Made by a program: the position numbers and the translations under genes
The notes under the pieces: generated by a model
What the model saw: the letters and a program-made list of their open reading frames with translations, nothing else
Told to the model about the DNA's origin: nothing
Database searches by the model: none
NCBI RefSeq assembly: GCF_000820105.1
Contig: NZ_CDDB01000052.1
Coordinates: forward strand, 211,024-275,023
Source: Aeromonas schubertii
GTDB taxonomy: Bacteria; Pseudomonadota; Gammaproteobacteria; Enterobacterales; Aeromonadaceae
DNA: 64,000 bases
Reading direction: 5' to 3'
Shown: one piece after another, positions 8,139-17,158 of the stretch
Layout: every line of letters starts with the position of its first letter
How positions within the stretch are numbered: position 1 is the stretch's first letter

Positions 8139-8737
8139 GAAAGTGCCTCTGGCTGCTGCTGGCCCTGCTCCCCTGGCCCCTGCTGGCCGGTCAGATCACC
8201 CTGGCCGAGGTGCAGCGCCAGCTCACCGCCGCCGATGCCCGCAGCGCCCGCTTCGAGCAGGAGCGCCAGATAAGCGGCCTGAGCCAACCCTTGCGATCCG
8301 GTGGCGAGATCCTGCTGGTCAAGGGCCAGGGGCTCTGGTGGCAGCAGCAAAAACCCTTTCCCCTGACCCTGACGCTCACCCCGACCCGCATGGTGCAGCA
8401 GTTGCCAGGCCAACCGGCCCAGACCCTGGACACCCCCCAGCTGCTGGAGTTCAGCAGCCTGATGCTGGCCCTGTTTGACCCGAGCGAAGCGGCCCTGGCG
8501 AGCTATTTTCGTCACACCCTCACCAGCGAGGGAGAGGAGTGGACCCTGACGCTTGAGCCCATCCGCGCCCCCCTCGACAAGGTCTTCGCCACCCTGGTGC
8601 TCACGGGGAGTCATGAGCTCAGGTCGCTGGCCATCCACGACAGGCAGGGGGATGTCACCCTGATCCGCTTTTCCAACTGGCAGCTCAAGCCCCTGCCACT
8701 GAGCGCCGAGGAGCAGTCCCGCTTTGATGCTCACTGA
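8135..8737 (+). CDS. apeL: LolA-like outer membrane lipoprotein carrier, ApeL
   Basis: A periplasmic protein of 200 residues with a signal peptide (WLLLALLPWPLLAG) followed by a LolA-fold domain (LTAADARSARFEQERQISGL, SGEILLVKGQGLWWQQQKP). In aryl polyene clusters this LolA homologue is thought to carry the lipidated polyene across the periplasm. Start is GTG in a GTGA overlap with apeK. The first 50 bases of a longer reading lie inside apeK and are left out. The end overlaps apeM by 11 bases. Confidence 0.84.
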   Translation: MRKCLWLLLALLPWPLLAGQITLAEVQRQLTAADARSARFEQERQISGLSQPLRSGGEILLVKGQGLWWQQQKPFPLTLTLTPTRMVQQLPGQPAQTLDTPQLLEFSSLMLALFDPSEAALASYFRHTLTSEGEEWTLTLEPIRAPLDKVFATLVLTGSHELRSLAIHDRQGDVTLIRFSNWQLKPLPLSAEEQSRFDAH

Positions 8738-11039
8738 ACGACACTGGCGCCTGCTGGGGCGGGCCTGGCTGCTGCTCTGCGTGGCGGTCTGCATCGTTCT
8801 GGCGCTGGCCCTGCCCCGCGCCCGTTTCAACACCAGCGTGATGGATCTGCTGCCCAAAGAGGAGCATCAGCAGTGGCACCCCGAGCTGCGGGCCGGGCTG
8901 CTTGCCAATCTGGACCGGCAGCTGGTGTGGCTGGTGAGCCTGCCCCCTGGCAAGGACGGGGAGGCGGCCGCAACCGGGTGGAGCCGGCGGCTGCAAGCCA
9001 TCGACGCCCTGGCGCAGGTGAAGGGGGCTCAGCCCGAGCTCGCGGGAGCCTGGCAAGCCTATCTGCAGCAGATGGCGTGGCAGCACCTCACCCCGGCCGC
9101 CCGGGCGCGGCTGGCGGGGGGCGCCAGCGTCTGGAGCCAGTGGGTGCTGGGGCAGATCTACTCCCCCTTCGGCGGCGTCTCCCGGGCCGAGTGGCAGGCA
9201 GACCCCATGTTGCTCACCCGCGCGGCCGTGCTCGAGCAAAAGAGCCCGATGCAGCTTGGCGAACAGGGCTGGTTGAGTGCCCTGGGGCCCGATGGCCGGC
9301 GCTGGTATCTGGTGCGCGCCGAGCTCAACCTCTCGGCCTTCGACATGGCCCGCAACCGGCAGCTGCTGGCCGAGCTGACCCGCGCCGAAGATGCGCTGAA
9401 ACAGGACTACCCCGGGGCCGAGCTGCTGCGCCGCGGCACCCTGTTTTACAGCCAGCACGCCAGCACCCTGGCCGAGCAGGATATCTCCACCATCGGCCTG
9501 GGATCGCTCTTTGGGGTGGTGCTGCTCATCTGGCTGGCGTTTCGCTCCCTGCGGGCCCTGCTGCTCTCCCTGTTGCCGCTGGCCACGGGGATGCTGTGGG
9601 GACTCGGCGCCGTGCTGCTGGTGTTCGGGGAGATCCACGTCTTCACCCTGGTGATCAGCACCAGCCTCATCGGCATCTCCATCGACTATGCGCTCCACTT
9701 CATGAGCGAGCGGCGCCTGCACGGCCACGAGACGCCGGCCCAGACCCGCGCCCACCTGCTGCCGGGCCTGAGCCTGGCCCTGCTCACCACCCTCATCGGT
9801 TATGCCCTGCTCTGGCTCGCCCCCTTCCCGGGGCTGCAGCAGCTGGCGGTCTGCGCCCTGGCCGGCCTGCTGGCCGCCTTCCTGACCGTGTTGCTGCTCT
9901 TCCCGGCCTGGCTCGGGGAGTTGTCGCAGGGGCCGCTCCCCATCCGCCGCTGGCAGGCGCGCTGGATTGCCGCCTGGCGCGCGCCTGCAGGCCTGCGCCG
10001 CTGGCTGCCGCTGCTGGCGCTCGTCGTCAGCGCCATCGGCGTGAGTCGCCTGGTGGTGGATGACGACATCCAGAAGTTGCAACCCCTGCCGCACCAGTTG
10101 CAGGCACAGGAGCGCCAGATCCAGCAGCTGACCGGCCAGCAGGGGGGCATGACCGGCTATCTGGTGGTCGGGCGCGATGGCGAGCAGGCCCTCACCCGCC
10201 TCGAGACCCTGGCTGGCCACCTCGAGCAGGCCCGCCAGCGCGGGCAGCTGGATCACTTCGTTGCCATCAGCCAGTGGCTCCCCTCCCTGGCCCGCCAGCA
10301 GGGGGACCATCACGCCATCGCGAAGCTGCAACCAGGCGTCATCGCGGCGCTCCAGGGGGCCGGCCTGCCGGTGGAGGCCAAGACGCGCCCCTTCTCGCCG
10401 CTCACCCCCGAAGCCTGGCTGGCGAGCCCGGTCAGCGAAGGGAGCCGGTTGCTCTGGCATGCCTTGCCTGACGGCCGGGTCGGCATCTGGGTGCCGCTTG
10501 CCGGTATTCACGACGCCGCCGCCCTGGCCAACCTCGCCACCGAACTGGATGGCGTGGTGTGGCAGGATCAGCGTAGCCAGTGGAGCCAGCTCTTCGCCGA
10601 CTATCGCCTCAAGCTGGCCGAGCTGCTGCTGGTAGCGGTATTGCTGGTGACCGGGCTGCTCTGGCGGCGCGTCGGCTGGCGCGTCGCGGCGCGGATCCTG
10701 CTGGTCAACGCCCTGGCCATCGCCATGGGGCTGGCCCTGCTCGGTTTCAGCCAGCAGCCGCTGACCCTCTTCGGGGTGCTGGCGCTCGGCCTCATCTTCG
10801 GCATCGGCATCGACTACGGCCTCTTCTTCGCCCACTGCGGCGAGGATCCGGGGCGCCAGCAGTCGACCCTGCTGGCCATTTTGCTCGCCCACCTCACCAC
10901 CCTGCTGGCCTTCGGCCTGCTGGCGCTTAGCCACACCCCGGCCATCGCCGGCTTTGGCATAGTGCTGAGCGGCGGGATCTTTACCGCGTTTTTGTTATCG
11001 CCCATGGTGCTGGCCCCGCGGCCGGCTGCGGAGTCATGA
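8727..11039 (+). CDS. apeM: MMPL/RND-type exporter, ApeM
   Basis: A large inner membrane protein of 770 residues with the MMPL layout: one N-terminal helix, a periplasmic domain (about residues 40-240), a five- to six-helix bundle (from about 250), a second periplasmic loop, and a second bundle at the C end. The paired helices ISIDYALHFMSE and IGIDYGLFFAHCG contain the conserved Asp-Tyr of RND carriers that couples to proton flow. It probably extracts the aryl polyene lipid from the inner membrane and hands it to ApeL. ATG 8727 is used; the TTG just before it is not needed. Confidence 0.87.
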   Translation: MLTERHWRLLGRAWLLLCVAVCIVLALALPRARFNTSVMDLLPKEEHQQWHPELRAGLLANLDRQLVWLVSLPPGKDGEAAATGWSRRLQAIDALAQVKGAQPELAGAWQAYLQQMAWQHLTPAARARLAGGASVWSQWVLGQIYSPFGGVSRAEWQADPMLLTRAAVLEQKSPMQLGEQGWLSALGPDGRRWYLVRAELNLSAFDMARNRQLLAELTRAEDALKQDYPGAELLRRGTLFYSQHASTLAEQDISTIGLGSLFGVVLLIWLAFRSLRALLLSLLPLATGMLWGLGAVLLVFGEIHVFTLVISTSLIGISIDYALHFMSERRLHGHETPAQTRAHLLPGLSLALLTTLIGYALLWLAPFPGLQQLAVCALAGLLAAFLTVLLLFPAWLGELSQGPLPIRRWQARWIAAWRAPAGLRRWLPLLALVVSAIGVSRLVVDDDIQKLQPLPHQLQAQERQIQQLTGQQGGMTGYLVVGRDGEQALTRLETLAGHLEQARQRGQLDHFVAISQWLPSLARQQGDHHAIAKLQPGVIAALQGAGLPVEAKTRPFSPLTPEAWLASPVSEGSRLLWHALPDGRVGIWVPLAGIHDAAALANLATELDGVVWQDQRSQWSQLFADYRLKLAELLLVAVLLVTGLLWRRVGWRVAARILLVNALAIAMGLALLGFSQQPLTLFGVLALGLIFGIGIDYGLFFAHCGEDPGRQQSTLLAILLAHLTTLLAFGLLALSHTPAIAGFGIVLSGGIFTAFLLSPMVLAPRPAAES

Positions 11040-11593
11040 TGAGATATCTGATGTGTTTGCTGTTGCTGCTGGGCGGCTGCAGCAGCCGGCAGGGGGTGGA
11101 GGCCTTTATCGCCCCGAACGTCCCCCTGTCGTTGCCGGCGCCCACCCTGGCCGAGCCTCTCACCCGCCAGCAACTGCTACGGGCCAGCGCCCAGGGCAAG
11201 CAGTACCAGCTGCTCACCGCCCTGGAGGCGGGCCCGCAGGGGATCACCCTGGTCGGCCTGATGCCCACCGGGGCACGCCTGTTCAAGGTGCGTTACGATC
11301 GAAGCGGCATTCATAGCGAGCGCCTGCTGCCTCTGCCGGGTAACGCCCTGCCGCCCCCCGCCCAGGTGCTGGCGGATGTCATGCTCTGCTACTGGCCCGT
11401 GGCCGACTGGCAGCCCCGCCTGCCCGCCGGCTGGCAGCTCAAGGACGAGGGAGATGTCCGGCGCCTCACCGACCCCGCCGGAGAGCTGGTCACCGAGATC
11501 CACTATCAAACCTGGCAGGGCCAGCGCGAGCCGGTCAGCCTGACCCAGCACCGCTTCGGCTATGCCCTGACACTGGAGAGCCTGGCCCCATGA
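11036..11593 (+). CDS. apeN: DUF3261 lipoprotein, ApeN
   Basis: A predicted lipoprotein of 185 residues. The hydrophobic leader ends in a lipobox LLGGC with Cys15 as lipidation site, and the mature protein begins SSRQGVEAF. The family (DUF3261) is found almost only in aryl polyene clusters, next to LolA- and MMPL-type genes, so it may act as the outer-membrane LolB-like acceptor. Function beyond that is not established. It overlaps apeM by 4 bases and apeO by 4 bases. Confidence 0.8.
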   Translation: MMRYLMCLLLLLGGCSSRQGVEAFIAPNVPLSLPAPTLAEPLTRQQLLRASAQGKQYQLLTALEAGPQGITLVGLMPTGARLFKVRYDRSGIHSERLLPLPGNALPPPAQVLADVMLCYWPVADWQPRLPAGWQLKDEGDVRRLTDPAGELVTEIHYQTWQGQREPVSLTQHRFGYALTLESLAP

Positions 11594-12756
11594 CCCTCTA
11601 CATTCACGCCTACAGCCTCATCAATGCCCTCGGCCGCGGCAAGGCGGCGGTGTGCGACGCCCTGAGTGCGTGGCATAGCCGGGGTGAGAGCCCCCTTGAT
11701 AAAGAGCGCTGGACCCTGGTCGATGGCCGCACCTCGCCGGTGGGGCGGGTGAGCGATCCGCTGCCCGAGGTGGCGCAGCCCCGCCACGACTCGCGCAACA
11801 ACCAATTGCTGCTCGCCGCCCTGGCCGATATCGACGCCGAGGTGAGCGCGGCCATCAGCCGGGTGGGCTCGGATCGGGTAGCCCTGGTGCTCGGCACCAG
11901 CACCTCCGGCATCGGCGAGGCCGAGGAAGCCGTGGCGGCGCAGCTAAGAGGCGAAGCGATGTCGCCTCGCTTCGACTATGCCCAGCAGGAGCTGGGATCC
12001 CCGTCGACCTTTCTTGCCGAGCATCTGGGCATACTGGGACCGGCGATGACCCTCTCGACCGCCTGTTCGTCGAGCGCGCGGGCCTTTATCACGGCGCGCC
12101 GCCTGCTCGAGAGCGGCCAGGCCGATGTGGCCCTGGTCGGCGGCGCCGACGCCCTGTGCGGCCTCACCCTGAACGGTTTCGACAGCCTGGAGTCCTTGAG
12201 CGAGCGGCGCTGCCGTCCGTTTGCGGCGGGGCGCGACGGCATCAACATCGGTGAAGGAGCGGCCCTGTTTCTGGTGAGCCGCGATCCCGCCCCCCTGGCC
12301 CTGCTGGGGGATGGGGAGTCGTCGGATGCCTGGCACATCTCGGCGCCGCACCCGCAAGGGGAAGGGGCCGAGCGGGCCATGCGCATGGCGCTGGCGCGCG
12401 CCGGTCTCGAGGCCGAGCGCATCGACTACGTCAACGCCCACGGTACCGCCACCCGTCTCAATGACGAGATGGAGAGCCTGGCCCTGTCGCGCCTCTTCCC
12501 CCACGGGGTGGCGGTGAGCTCTACCAAGGTGCTGACCGGCCACACCCTGGGGGCGGCCGGGGCCACCGAGGCGGCCCTTTGCTGCCTGCTCCTGGAGCGC
12601 GCCCTGCCGCTGCCCCCGCAGGGGGAAGCGCAAGACCCGCGCCTGCCCCCGCTGACGCTGGTCAGGGAGGCCGGGGCGGCCCGCATCATCATGTCCAACT
12701 CGTTTGCCTTCGGTGGCAACAACGTCAGCCTTATCTTTGGCAAAGAGGCGCCATGA
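11590..12756 (+). CDS. apeO: Beta-ketoacyl-ACP synthase, ApeO
   Basis: A condensing enzyme of 388 residues of the KAS-I/II type. The nucleophile is Cys159 in LSTACSSSARAF. The two catalytic His motifs are VNAHGTATRLND and LTGHTLGAAGAT, and the C-terminal FAFGGNN loop is present. It carries out decarboxylative condensation with malonyl-ACP during polyene elongation and is the expected catalytic partner of the Cys-less ApeC. It overlaps apeN and apeP by 4 bases each. Confidence 0.87.
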   Translation: MTLYIHAYSLINALGRGKAAVCDALSAWHSRGESPLDKERWTLVDGRTSPVGRVSDPLPEVAQPRHDSRNNQLLLAALADIDAEVSAAISRVGSDRVALVLGTSTSGIGEAEEAVAAQLRGEAMSPRFDYAQQELGSPSTFLAEHLGILGPAMTLSTACSSSARAFITARRLLESGQADVALVGGADALCGLTLNGFDSLESLSERRCRPFAAGRDGINIGEGAALFLVSRDPAPLALLGDGESSDAWHISAPHPQGEGAERAMRMALARAGLEAERIDYVNAHGTATRLNDEMESLALSRLFPHGVAVSSTKVLTGHTLGAAGATEAALCCLLLERALPLPPQGEAQDPRLPPLTLVREAGAARIIMSNSFAFGGNNVSLIFGKEAP

Positions 12757-13211
12757 CTTTTCCTCCCATAGAACAACTGCTGCCCCACCAGGCGCCCATG
12801 TTGCTGCTCGATCGCGTCATTGCGTCTGAGCCCCAGAGCATCAGCTGCGAGACCCGGGTGGGGGAGCGGCACGCCCTGCTGCTCGATGCACAGGGCAATC
12901 TGCCCGGCTGGTGCGGCATCGAGCTGATGGCCCAGGCCATCGCCGCCTGGGCCGGCTTGCAGGCGCATCAGCGTAGCGAGCCGGTGCGCATCGGTATGCT
13001 GCTCGGCACCCGCAAATACGAGAGCCAATGGCCCACCTTTGCCGCCGGCAGCCTGCTGCACATCGAGGCGCACTGCCTGCTGCAGGACGCCGGCATGGCC
13101 AGCTTCGAGTGCCGCATCCTGCAAGGTGAGACCCTGTGCGCCAAGGCGCGCCTGAGCACCTACCAGCCCACGGCGGCCCAACTGACAGATTTACTGGAGC
13201 AGAAACAATGA
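12753..13211 (+). CDS. apeP: 3-hydroxyacyl-ACP dehydratase, ApeP
   Basis: A hotdog-fold dehydratase of 152 residues (COG4706-like). The N-terminal motif LLPHQAPMLLLDRV and the central helix motif GWCGIELMAQAIAAWAG resemble FabZ. Together with ApeI it supplies the dehydration step of each cycle. The ATG at 12753 overlaps the apeO stop; earlier in-frame codons lie within apeO and are rejected. The stop overlaps the apeQ ATG. Confidence 0.84.
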   Translation: MTFPPIEQLLPHQAPMLLLDRVIASEPQSISCETRVGERHALLLDAQGNLPGWCGIELMAQAIAAWAGLQAHQRSEPVRIGMLLGTRKYESQWPTFAAGSLLHIEAHCLLQDAGMASFECRILQGETLCAKARLSTYQPTAAQLTDLLEQKQ

Positions 13212-13933
13212 ACTCGACCGTATTGGTAACCGGCGCCAGCAAGGGGATTGGCCGGGCCATCGCCCTGAAACTGGCCGCCGACGGCTTTGCCGTGGTGGTC
13301 CACTATCACGGGGATCAGCAGGGCGCCCAAGGGACCCTCGATGAGATCGTCGCCCAGGGCGGGAGCGGGCGCCTGATCCAGTTCGATATCGGCGACAGGG
13401 AGCAGTGCCGTGCGCGCCTTGAGGCCGACATCGAGCAGCACGGCGCCTACTACGGCGTGGTCTGCAACGCCGGTATCGTGCGCGACGGCGCCTTCCCGGC
13501 CCTGACGGATGGGGAGTGGGACGACGTCATCCACACCAACCTCGACGGCTTCTATAACCTGCTCAAGCCCTGCATCATGCCGATGATCGGGCTGCGCCGC
13601 GGCGGGCGCATCGTCACCCTGTCGTCGGTCTCCGGCATCATGGGCAACCGTGGCCAGGTGAACTACAGCGCCTCCAAGGCGGGCCTCATCGGCGCCACCA
13701 AGGCGCTGGCACTGGAGCTGGCCAAGCGGCGTATTACGGTCAACTGCGTGGCCCCCGGCCTTATCGACACCGGCATGGTGAGCCCCGAGGTAGAGAGCGA
13801 GGCGCTCAAGATGATCCCCCTCAAGCGGATGGGGCAGGCGGATGAGGTGGCGGGTCTGGTCTCCTACCTGATGTCCGACATCGCCGGCTACGTGACCCGA
13901 CAAGTGATTTCCATCAATGGAGGCCTGATATGA
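13208..13933 (+). CDS. apeQ: 3-ketoacyl-ACP reductase (FabG-like), ApeQ
   Basis: A short-chain dehydrogenase of 241 residues. The nucleotide-binding loop TGASKGIG is at 8-15, NAG at 87-89, and the catalytic triad is Ser140, Tyr153 and Lys157 (YSASK). It reduces the 3-keto group on the carrier protein using NADPH in each aryl polyene elongation cycle. Start ATG 13208 overlaps apeP by 4 bases; RBS is GGAGCAGAAACA. Confidence 0.88.
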   Translation: MNSTVLVTGASKGIGRAIALKLAADGFAVVVHYHGDQQGAQGTLDEIVAQGGSGRLIQFDIGDREQCRARLEADIEQHGAYYGVVCNAGIVRDGAFPALTDGEWDDVIHTNLDGFYNLLKPCIMPMIGLRRGGRIVTLSSVSGIMGNRGQVNYSASKAGLIGATKALALELAKRRITVNCVAPGLIDTGMVSPEVESEALKMIPLKRMGQADEVAGLVSYLMSDIAGYVTRQVISINGGLI

Positions 13934-15168
13934 ACCGACGTGTCGTCGTCACCGGCATGGCCGGTGTGACCGCCTTTGGCAACGACTGGGCCCGCGTGAA
14001 GGCGCGCCTGCAGGCAGGGCGCAGCGCCGTGGTAACCATGCCCCAGTGGGCCGTCTACGACGGGCTCAACACCCGGCTGGCGGCCCCCATCACCGATTTC
14101 TCCCTGCCGGCCCACTATCCGCGCAAGAAGACCCGCGCCATGGGTCGCGTCTCCGAGATGTCTACCGTCGCCACCGAGCTGGCGCTGGAGCAGGCCAGGC
14201 TGCTGAGTGATCCTGTGCTGACCGATGGCCGCACCGGCATCGCCTACGGCTCCTCCACCGGCAGCACGGCCCCCATCAGCGCCTTTGGCGCCATGCTCAA
14301 CGACAAGACCACCGCCAGCATCACCGCCACCACCTATGTGCAGATGATGCCCCATACGGCGGCGGTCAATACCGGTCTCTTCTTCGGCCTGCGCGGTCGG
14401 GTCATCCCCACCTCCAGCGCCTGCACCTCCGGCAGCCAGGGGATTGGGTATGCCTATGAGGCGATCCGTCACGGCTACCAGACAGTGATGGTGGCGGGCG
14501 GCGCCGAGGAGCTCTGCCCGTCGGAGGCCGTGGTGTTCGACACCCTGTTCGCCACCAGTCAGCTCAACGACACCCCCGAGCTTAGCCCGCGCCCGTTCGA
14601 TCGGGATCGCGACGGTCTGGTCATCGGTGAGGGGGCCGGCACCCTGGTGCTGGAGGAGCTGGAGCACGCCCTCTCGCGCGGCGCCCCCATCATCGCCGAG
14701 CTGGTGGGCTTTGCCACCAACTGCGACGCGGCCCACGTCACCCAGCCCCAGAGCCAGACCATGCAGCTGTGCATGCAGATGGCGCTGGATCAGGCAGGGC
14801 TGACCCCCGAGCAGATTGGTTACATCAGTGCCCATGGCACCGCCACCGAGCGCGGCGACATCGCCGAGAGCCAGGCGACCGCCGCCATCTTCGGTGACCA
14901 GACCCCCATCTCGTCTCTCAAGAGCTACTTCGGCCACACCCTGGGAGCCTGCGGCGCCATCGAGGCCTGGCTCGCCCTGGAGATGATGCACGATGGCTGG
15001 TTTGCCCCAACCCTCAACCTCGCCCACCCGGATCCCGCCTGTGCCCCCCTCGATCACATCACGGGGGCGGGCCGCGAGCTGCCGGAGATCGAATACCTGA
15101 TGTCCAACAACTTCGCCTTTGGTGGCATCAACACCTCCCTCATCTTCCGGCGCTGGCCACACGCCTGA
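13930..15168 (+). CDS. apeR: Beta-ketoacyl-ACP synthase, ApeR
   Basis: A second full ketosynthase of 412 residues (FabF-like). The active site Cys165 lies in SSACTSGSQG, with His motifs ISAHGTATERGD and SYFGHTLGACGA and the C-terminal NNFAFGGIN. In this pathway it is thought to do the first condensation onto the aryl starter or share elongation with ApeO/ApeC. It is the last gene of the operon, followed 16 bases later by a strong hairpin terminator. Confidence 0.88.
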   Translation: MNRRVVVTGMAGVTAFGNDWARVKARLQAGRSAVVTMPQWAVYDGLNTRLAAPITDFSLPAHYPRKKTRAMGRVSEMSTVATELALEQARLLSDPVLTDGRTGIAYGSSTGSTAPISAFGAMLNDKTTASITATTYVQMMPHTAAVNTGLFFGLRGRVIPTSSACTSGSQGIGYAYEAIRHGYQTVMVAGGAEELCPSEAVVFDTLFATSQLNDTPELSPRPFDRDRDGLVIGEGAGTLVLEELEHALSRGAPIIAELVGFATNCDAAHVTQPQSQTMQLCMQMALDQAGLTPEQIGYISAHGTATERGDIAESQATAAIFGDQTPISSLKSYFGHTLGACGAIEAWLALEMMHDGWFAPTLNLAHPDPACAPLDHITGAGRELPEIEYLMSNNFAFGGINTSLIFRRWPHA

Positions 15169-15184
15169 GGGAAGTGACACCATG

Positions 15185-15212
15185 AAAAGAGGGCCGTTCG
15201 GCCCTCTTTTTT
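15185..15212. terminator. Bidirectional intrinsic terminator after apeR
   Basis: A perfect hairpin AAAAGAGGGCC-GTTC-GGCCCTCTTTT is flanked by A and T runs on both sides, so it can stop both the aryl polyene operon (plus) and the convergent carbonic anhydrase gene (minus), whose stop codon lies at its edge. Confidence 0.9.
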
Positions 15213-15939
15213 ATTCCAGAATGGTGCGGGCGCCCAGAGGCTGCGCCGGCCGGTTGTTGGGGTGGTGCATCACCGCTTTGAAGGCGTCGATCTGTGCCTG
15301 ACTGGCGGTGACGGGGTGCTTGAGCACCAGCCAGCGCACCCCCTCGCTGCAGGGTGGCGTGGTGAGCGAGCCGTTGAAGCGATAGTAATCGAGGTTCCGG
15401 GGTAGCAGGGCTCGCACATCGAGGGGCCGAGTCAGGGTAGCCGTCGTGCCTGATTGCGTCGGGATCTGACGCCATGCCGTGGTGAGCAGGGGATTGCCTG
15501 CCCCCACCTCGAACATGACCGCCAGCACCAGCAGCGCCCCTTGCTCGCTGGTGTGGACCAGGTGCGCCTCGAGGGGATAGTGGCGACCCTGGATCAGGTT
15601 TTCGCTCGGGGCGTGAAAGTGAAACTGTTTGAGGGTGAAGGCTTGCCCGTCCAGGGTGAGCGTGCTGCCCGGGGCATAGTCGACCTGTATCGTGTGACCA
15701 TTGTTGACCAGGGCAGTGGCCCCCGTCTGGTAGTGGAGGGTGAGCGGCGCCAGGGCCGATTTGATGGTGCCCTTGATGTCGACCGGTGACTGGTTGTGGC
15801 CGTTGCAGGCGGAAAATTCCGGGGTGAGGCTGGCCCAGTGCTCGGGCCCTTCGGCGCCGGCGTAGCCCCAGTGGGGGGCGGCGAAGGTGGTGGAGGAGAG
15901 CAGCAGTGTCGTGGTGAGCCAGCAGGCGTTGATCTTCAT
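15211..15939 (-). CDS. cah: Periplasmic alpha-type carbonic anhydrase
   Basis: An enzyme of 242 residues interconverting CO2 and bicarbonate. A signal peptide (about residues 1-21, ending STTFAAP) is followed by the eukaryotic-type alpha carbonic anhydrase fold. Zinc ligands are His107 and His109 in QFHFHAPSEN and His126 in LEAHLVH. The QSPVDI motif and a second Cys in TPPCSEGV, probably disulfide-bonded to Cys45, are present. The start at 15939 gives a normal signal peptide; a longer in-frame reading adds 12 residues without signal character. It is monocistronic, convergent with apeR. Confidence 0.9.
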   Translation of the reverse strand: MKINACWLTTTLLLSSTTFAAPHWGYAGAEGPEHWASLTPEFSACNGHNQSPVDIKGTIKSALAPLTLHYQTGATALVNNGHTIQVDYAPGSTLTLDGQAFTLKQFHFHAPSENLIQGRHYPLEAHLVHTSEQGALLVLAVMFEVGAGNPLLTTAWRQIPTQSGTTATLTRPLDVRALLPRNLDYYRFNGSLTTPPCSEGVRWLVLKHPVTASQAQIDAFKAVMHHPNNRPAQPLGARTILE

Positions 15940-16319
15940 ATCCCTATCCGATAACAAAAATGAGCGTGCCTCCACGAGGGAGGAGTGAGTGAGGTGACCA
16001 TGTATTGTGGTTATGATGGGGCACTACCCCTAAGGGGGGTGATCGATGATGCGTGAAAAGGGGAGGGTGCGATACGAACTCAATTAATCAAGGTGACTTG
16101 TTTGATTAAATTGGTGGCAAGTGGGCCGGCTGCGAAAGCGGTGGGCTAAACCAAGCAGTATCTCACTTATCAACTCGCTGATTTAAAGCATATTAACGTC
16201 TGTTCAGCCGGATATCGGGGGCCAGTCACAGTTTCGAAATGTGTAAAAAAACTGCAATTGATGCACTGGTCTGATCTCGTGTCAAATTGCTCCGCCTACT
16301 AAACTGGAGCAATACAAAA
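15940..16319. other. Intergenic region between cah and nuc
   Basis: No gene is visible in these 380 bases, which are AT-richer than the flanks and divergent in orientation. They should hold promoters of both cah and the nuclease. An inverted repeat TTAATCAA-N10-TTGATTAA lies at 16084-16109, a possible operator. A weak sigma-70-like pair TTGATG (16258) with an 18-base spacer and TCAAAT (16282) precedes nuc. Confidence 0.5.
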
Positions 16320-17078
16320 ATGATAAAAATCAATAAATTGGTTCTGGCTGTCACCCTCTCTCTCGGCTCTGCCCCCCTGCTGGCGGCGGGCTTTGCCTGT
16401 GGAGAGCATGTGCGCTTCGGCATTCCGTCCGAATCGAGTCAGAAGTTGTGTCGTGTCGGCTATGCGGTCGGCTACAACTATGACTACAAGGTCGCTGACT
16501 GGGTCTCTTACCAGATGACCAGCGAGAGCGCCCAGGGCCCGACCAAGCGTAAAGATGCCTTCGCCGAGGACAAGGAGATCCCGGTGGCCTACCGTGCCAC
16601 CCTGGCCGATTACAAACGCTCTGGCTATGACCGTGGCCACCAGGCACCGGCTGCCGATATGGCCGCCACCGCCACCACCATGAAGCAGAGCTTCTTGCTC
16701 TCCAACATGACGCCGCAACTGCCCGCCCTCAACCAGAAGGCGTGGCGCATCCTGGAGGAGAAGGTGCGTAACTGGGCCATCGCCCGTGGCGATGTCCAGG
16801 TCATCACTGGCCCCATCTTCACCGGCAACGAGGACTCCATCGGTAATGGGGTCGGCATCCCGAGTGCCTACTACAAGGTGGTGATGGATCCCTACCGCCT
16901 GCAGGCCATCGCCTTCATCCTGCCCCAGGAAGATGTGCCCATGAGCCAGCTGGCCAACTACCGTGTCTCGGTACGCGATGTGGAGCAGCAGACCGGTCTC
17001 GACTTCTTCAGTGACCTGCCCTACGACCAGCAGGATACCCTGGAAGAGCGTGTCTCCCCCATGTGGAGCGACCGCTGA
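16320..17078 (+). CDS. Secreted DNA/RNA non-specific endonuclease (Serratia NUC family)
   Basis: A protein of 252 residues with a signal peptide (KINKLVLAVTLSLGSAPLLAAG) and a beta-beta-alpha-metal nuclease domain. The catalytic signature DRGH is at residues 104-107 inside GYDRGHQAPAADM, followed by the metal-binding Asn region LSNMTPQLPALNQKAW. It cleaves DNA and RNA, probably in the periplasm or outside the cell. GGAG lies 10 bases before ATG 16320; an upstream in-frame codon at 16287 lacks a signal peptide and is rejected. It is followed by a hairpin terminator that overlaps the leader of the next gene. Confidence 0.9.
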   Translation: MIKINKLVLAVTLSLGSAPLLAAGFACGEHVRFGIPSESSQKLCRVGYAVGYNYDYKVADWVSYQMTSESAQGPTKRKDAFAEDKEIPVAYRATLADYKRSGYDRGHQAPAADMAATATTMKQSFLLSNMTPQLPALNQKAWRILEEKVRNWAIARGDVQVITGPIFTGNEDSIGNGVGIPSAYYKVVMDPYRLQAIAFILPQEDVPMSQLANYRVSVRDVEQQTGLDFFSDLPYDQQDTLEERVSPMWSDR

Positions 17079-17131
17079 GCTGAATAGGGGCTGTATGGTA
17101 CAGCCCCGGTTTAGCTTCAGGGAGTAGAATG

Positions 17132-17157
17132 GCCCTCCATTTTCCGGAGGGCTTTTT
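17132..17157 (+). terminator. Intrinsic terminator of nuc overlapping the next gene's ribosome site
   Basis: GCCCTCC-ATTTTCC-GGAGGGC followed by TTTTT is a textbook rho-independent terminator 54 bases after nuc. Its right arm, GGAGGG, is also an ideal Shine-Dalgarno sequence 8 bases before the TTG start of the next gene. Confidence 0.75.
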
Positions 17158-17158
17158 C

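Noticed and set aside
8685-10934. A 749-residue minus-strand open frame inside apeM, and similar long antisense frames across the aryl polyene operon
   Set aside because: High GC content leaves few stop codons on the opposite strand. The products are Gln/Gly/His-rich and low in complexity, with no recognisable domains, while the plus-strand frames carry clear family motifs.
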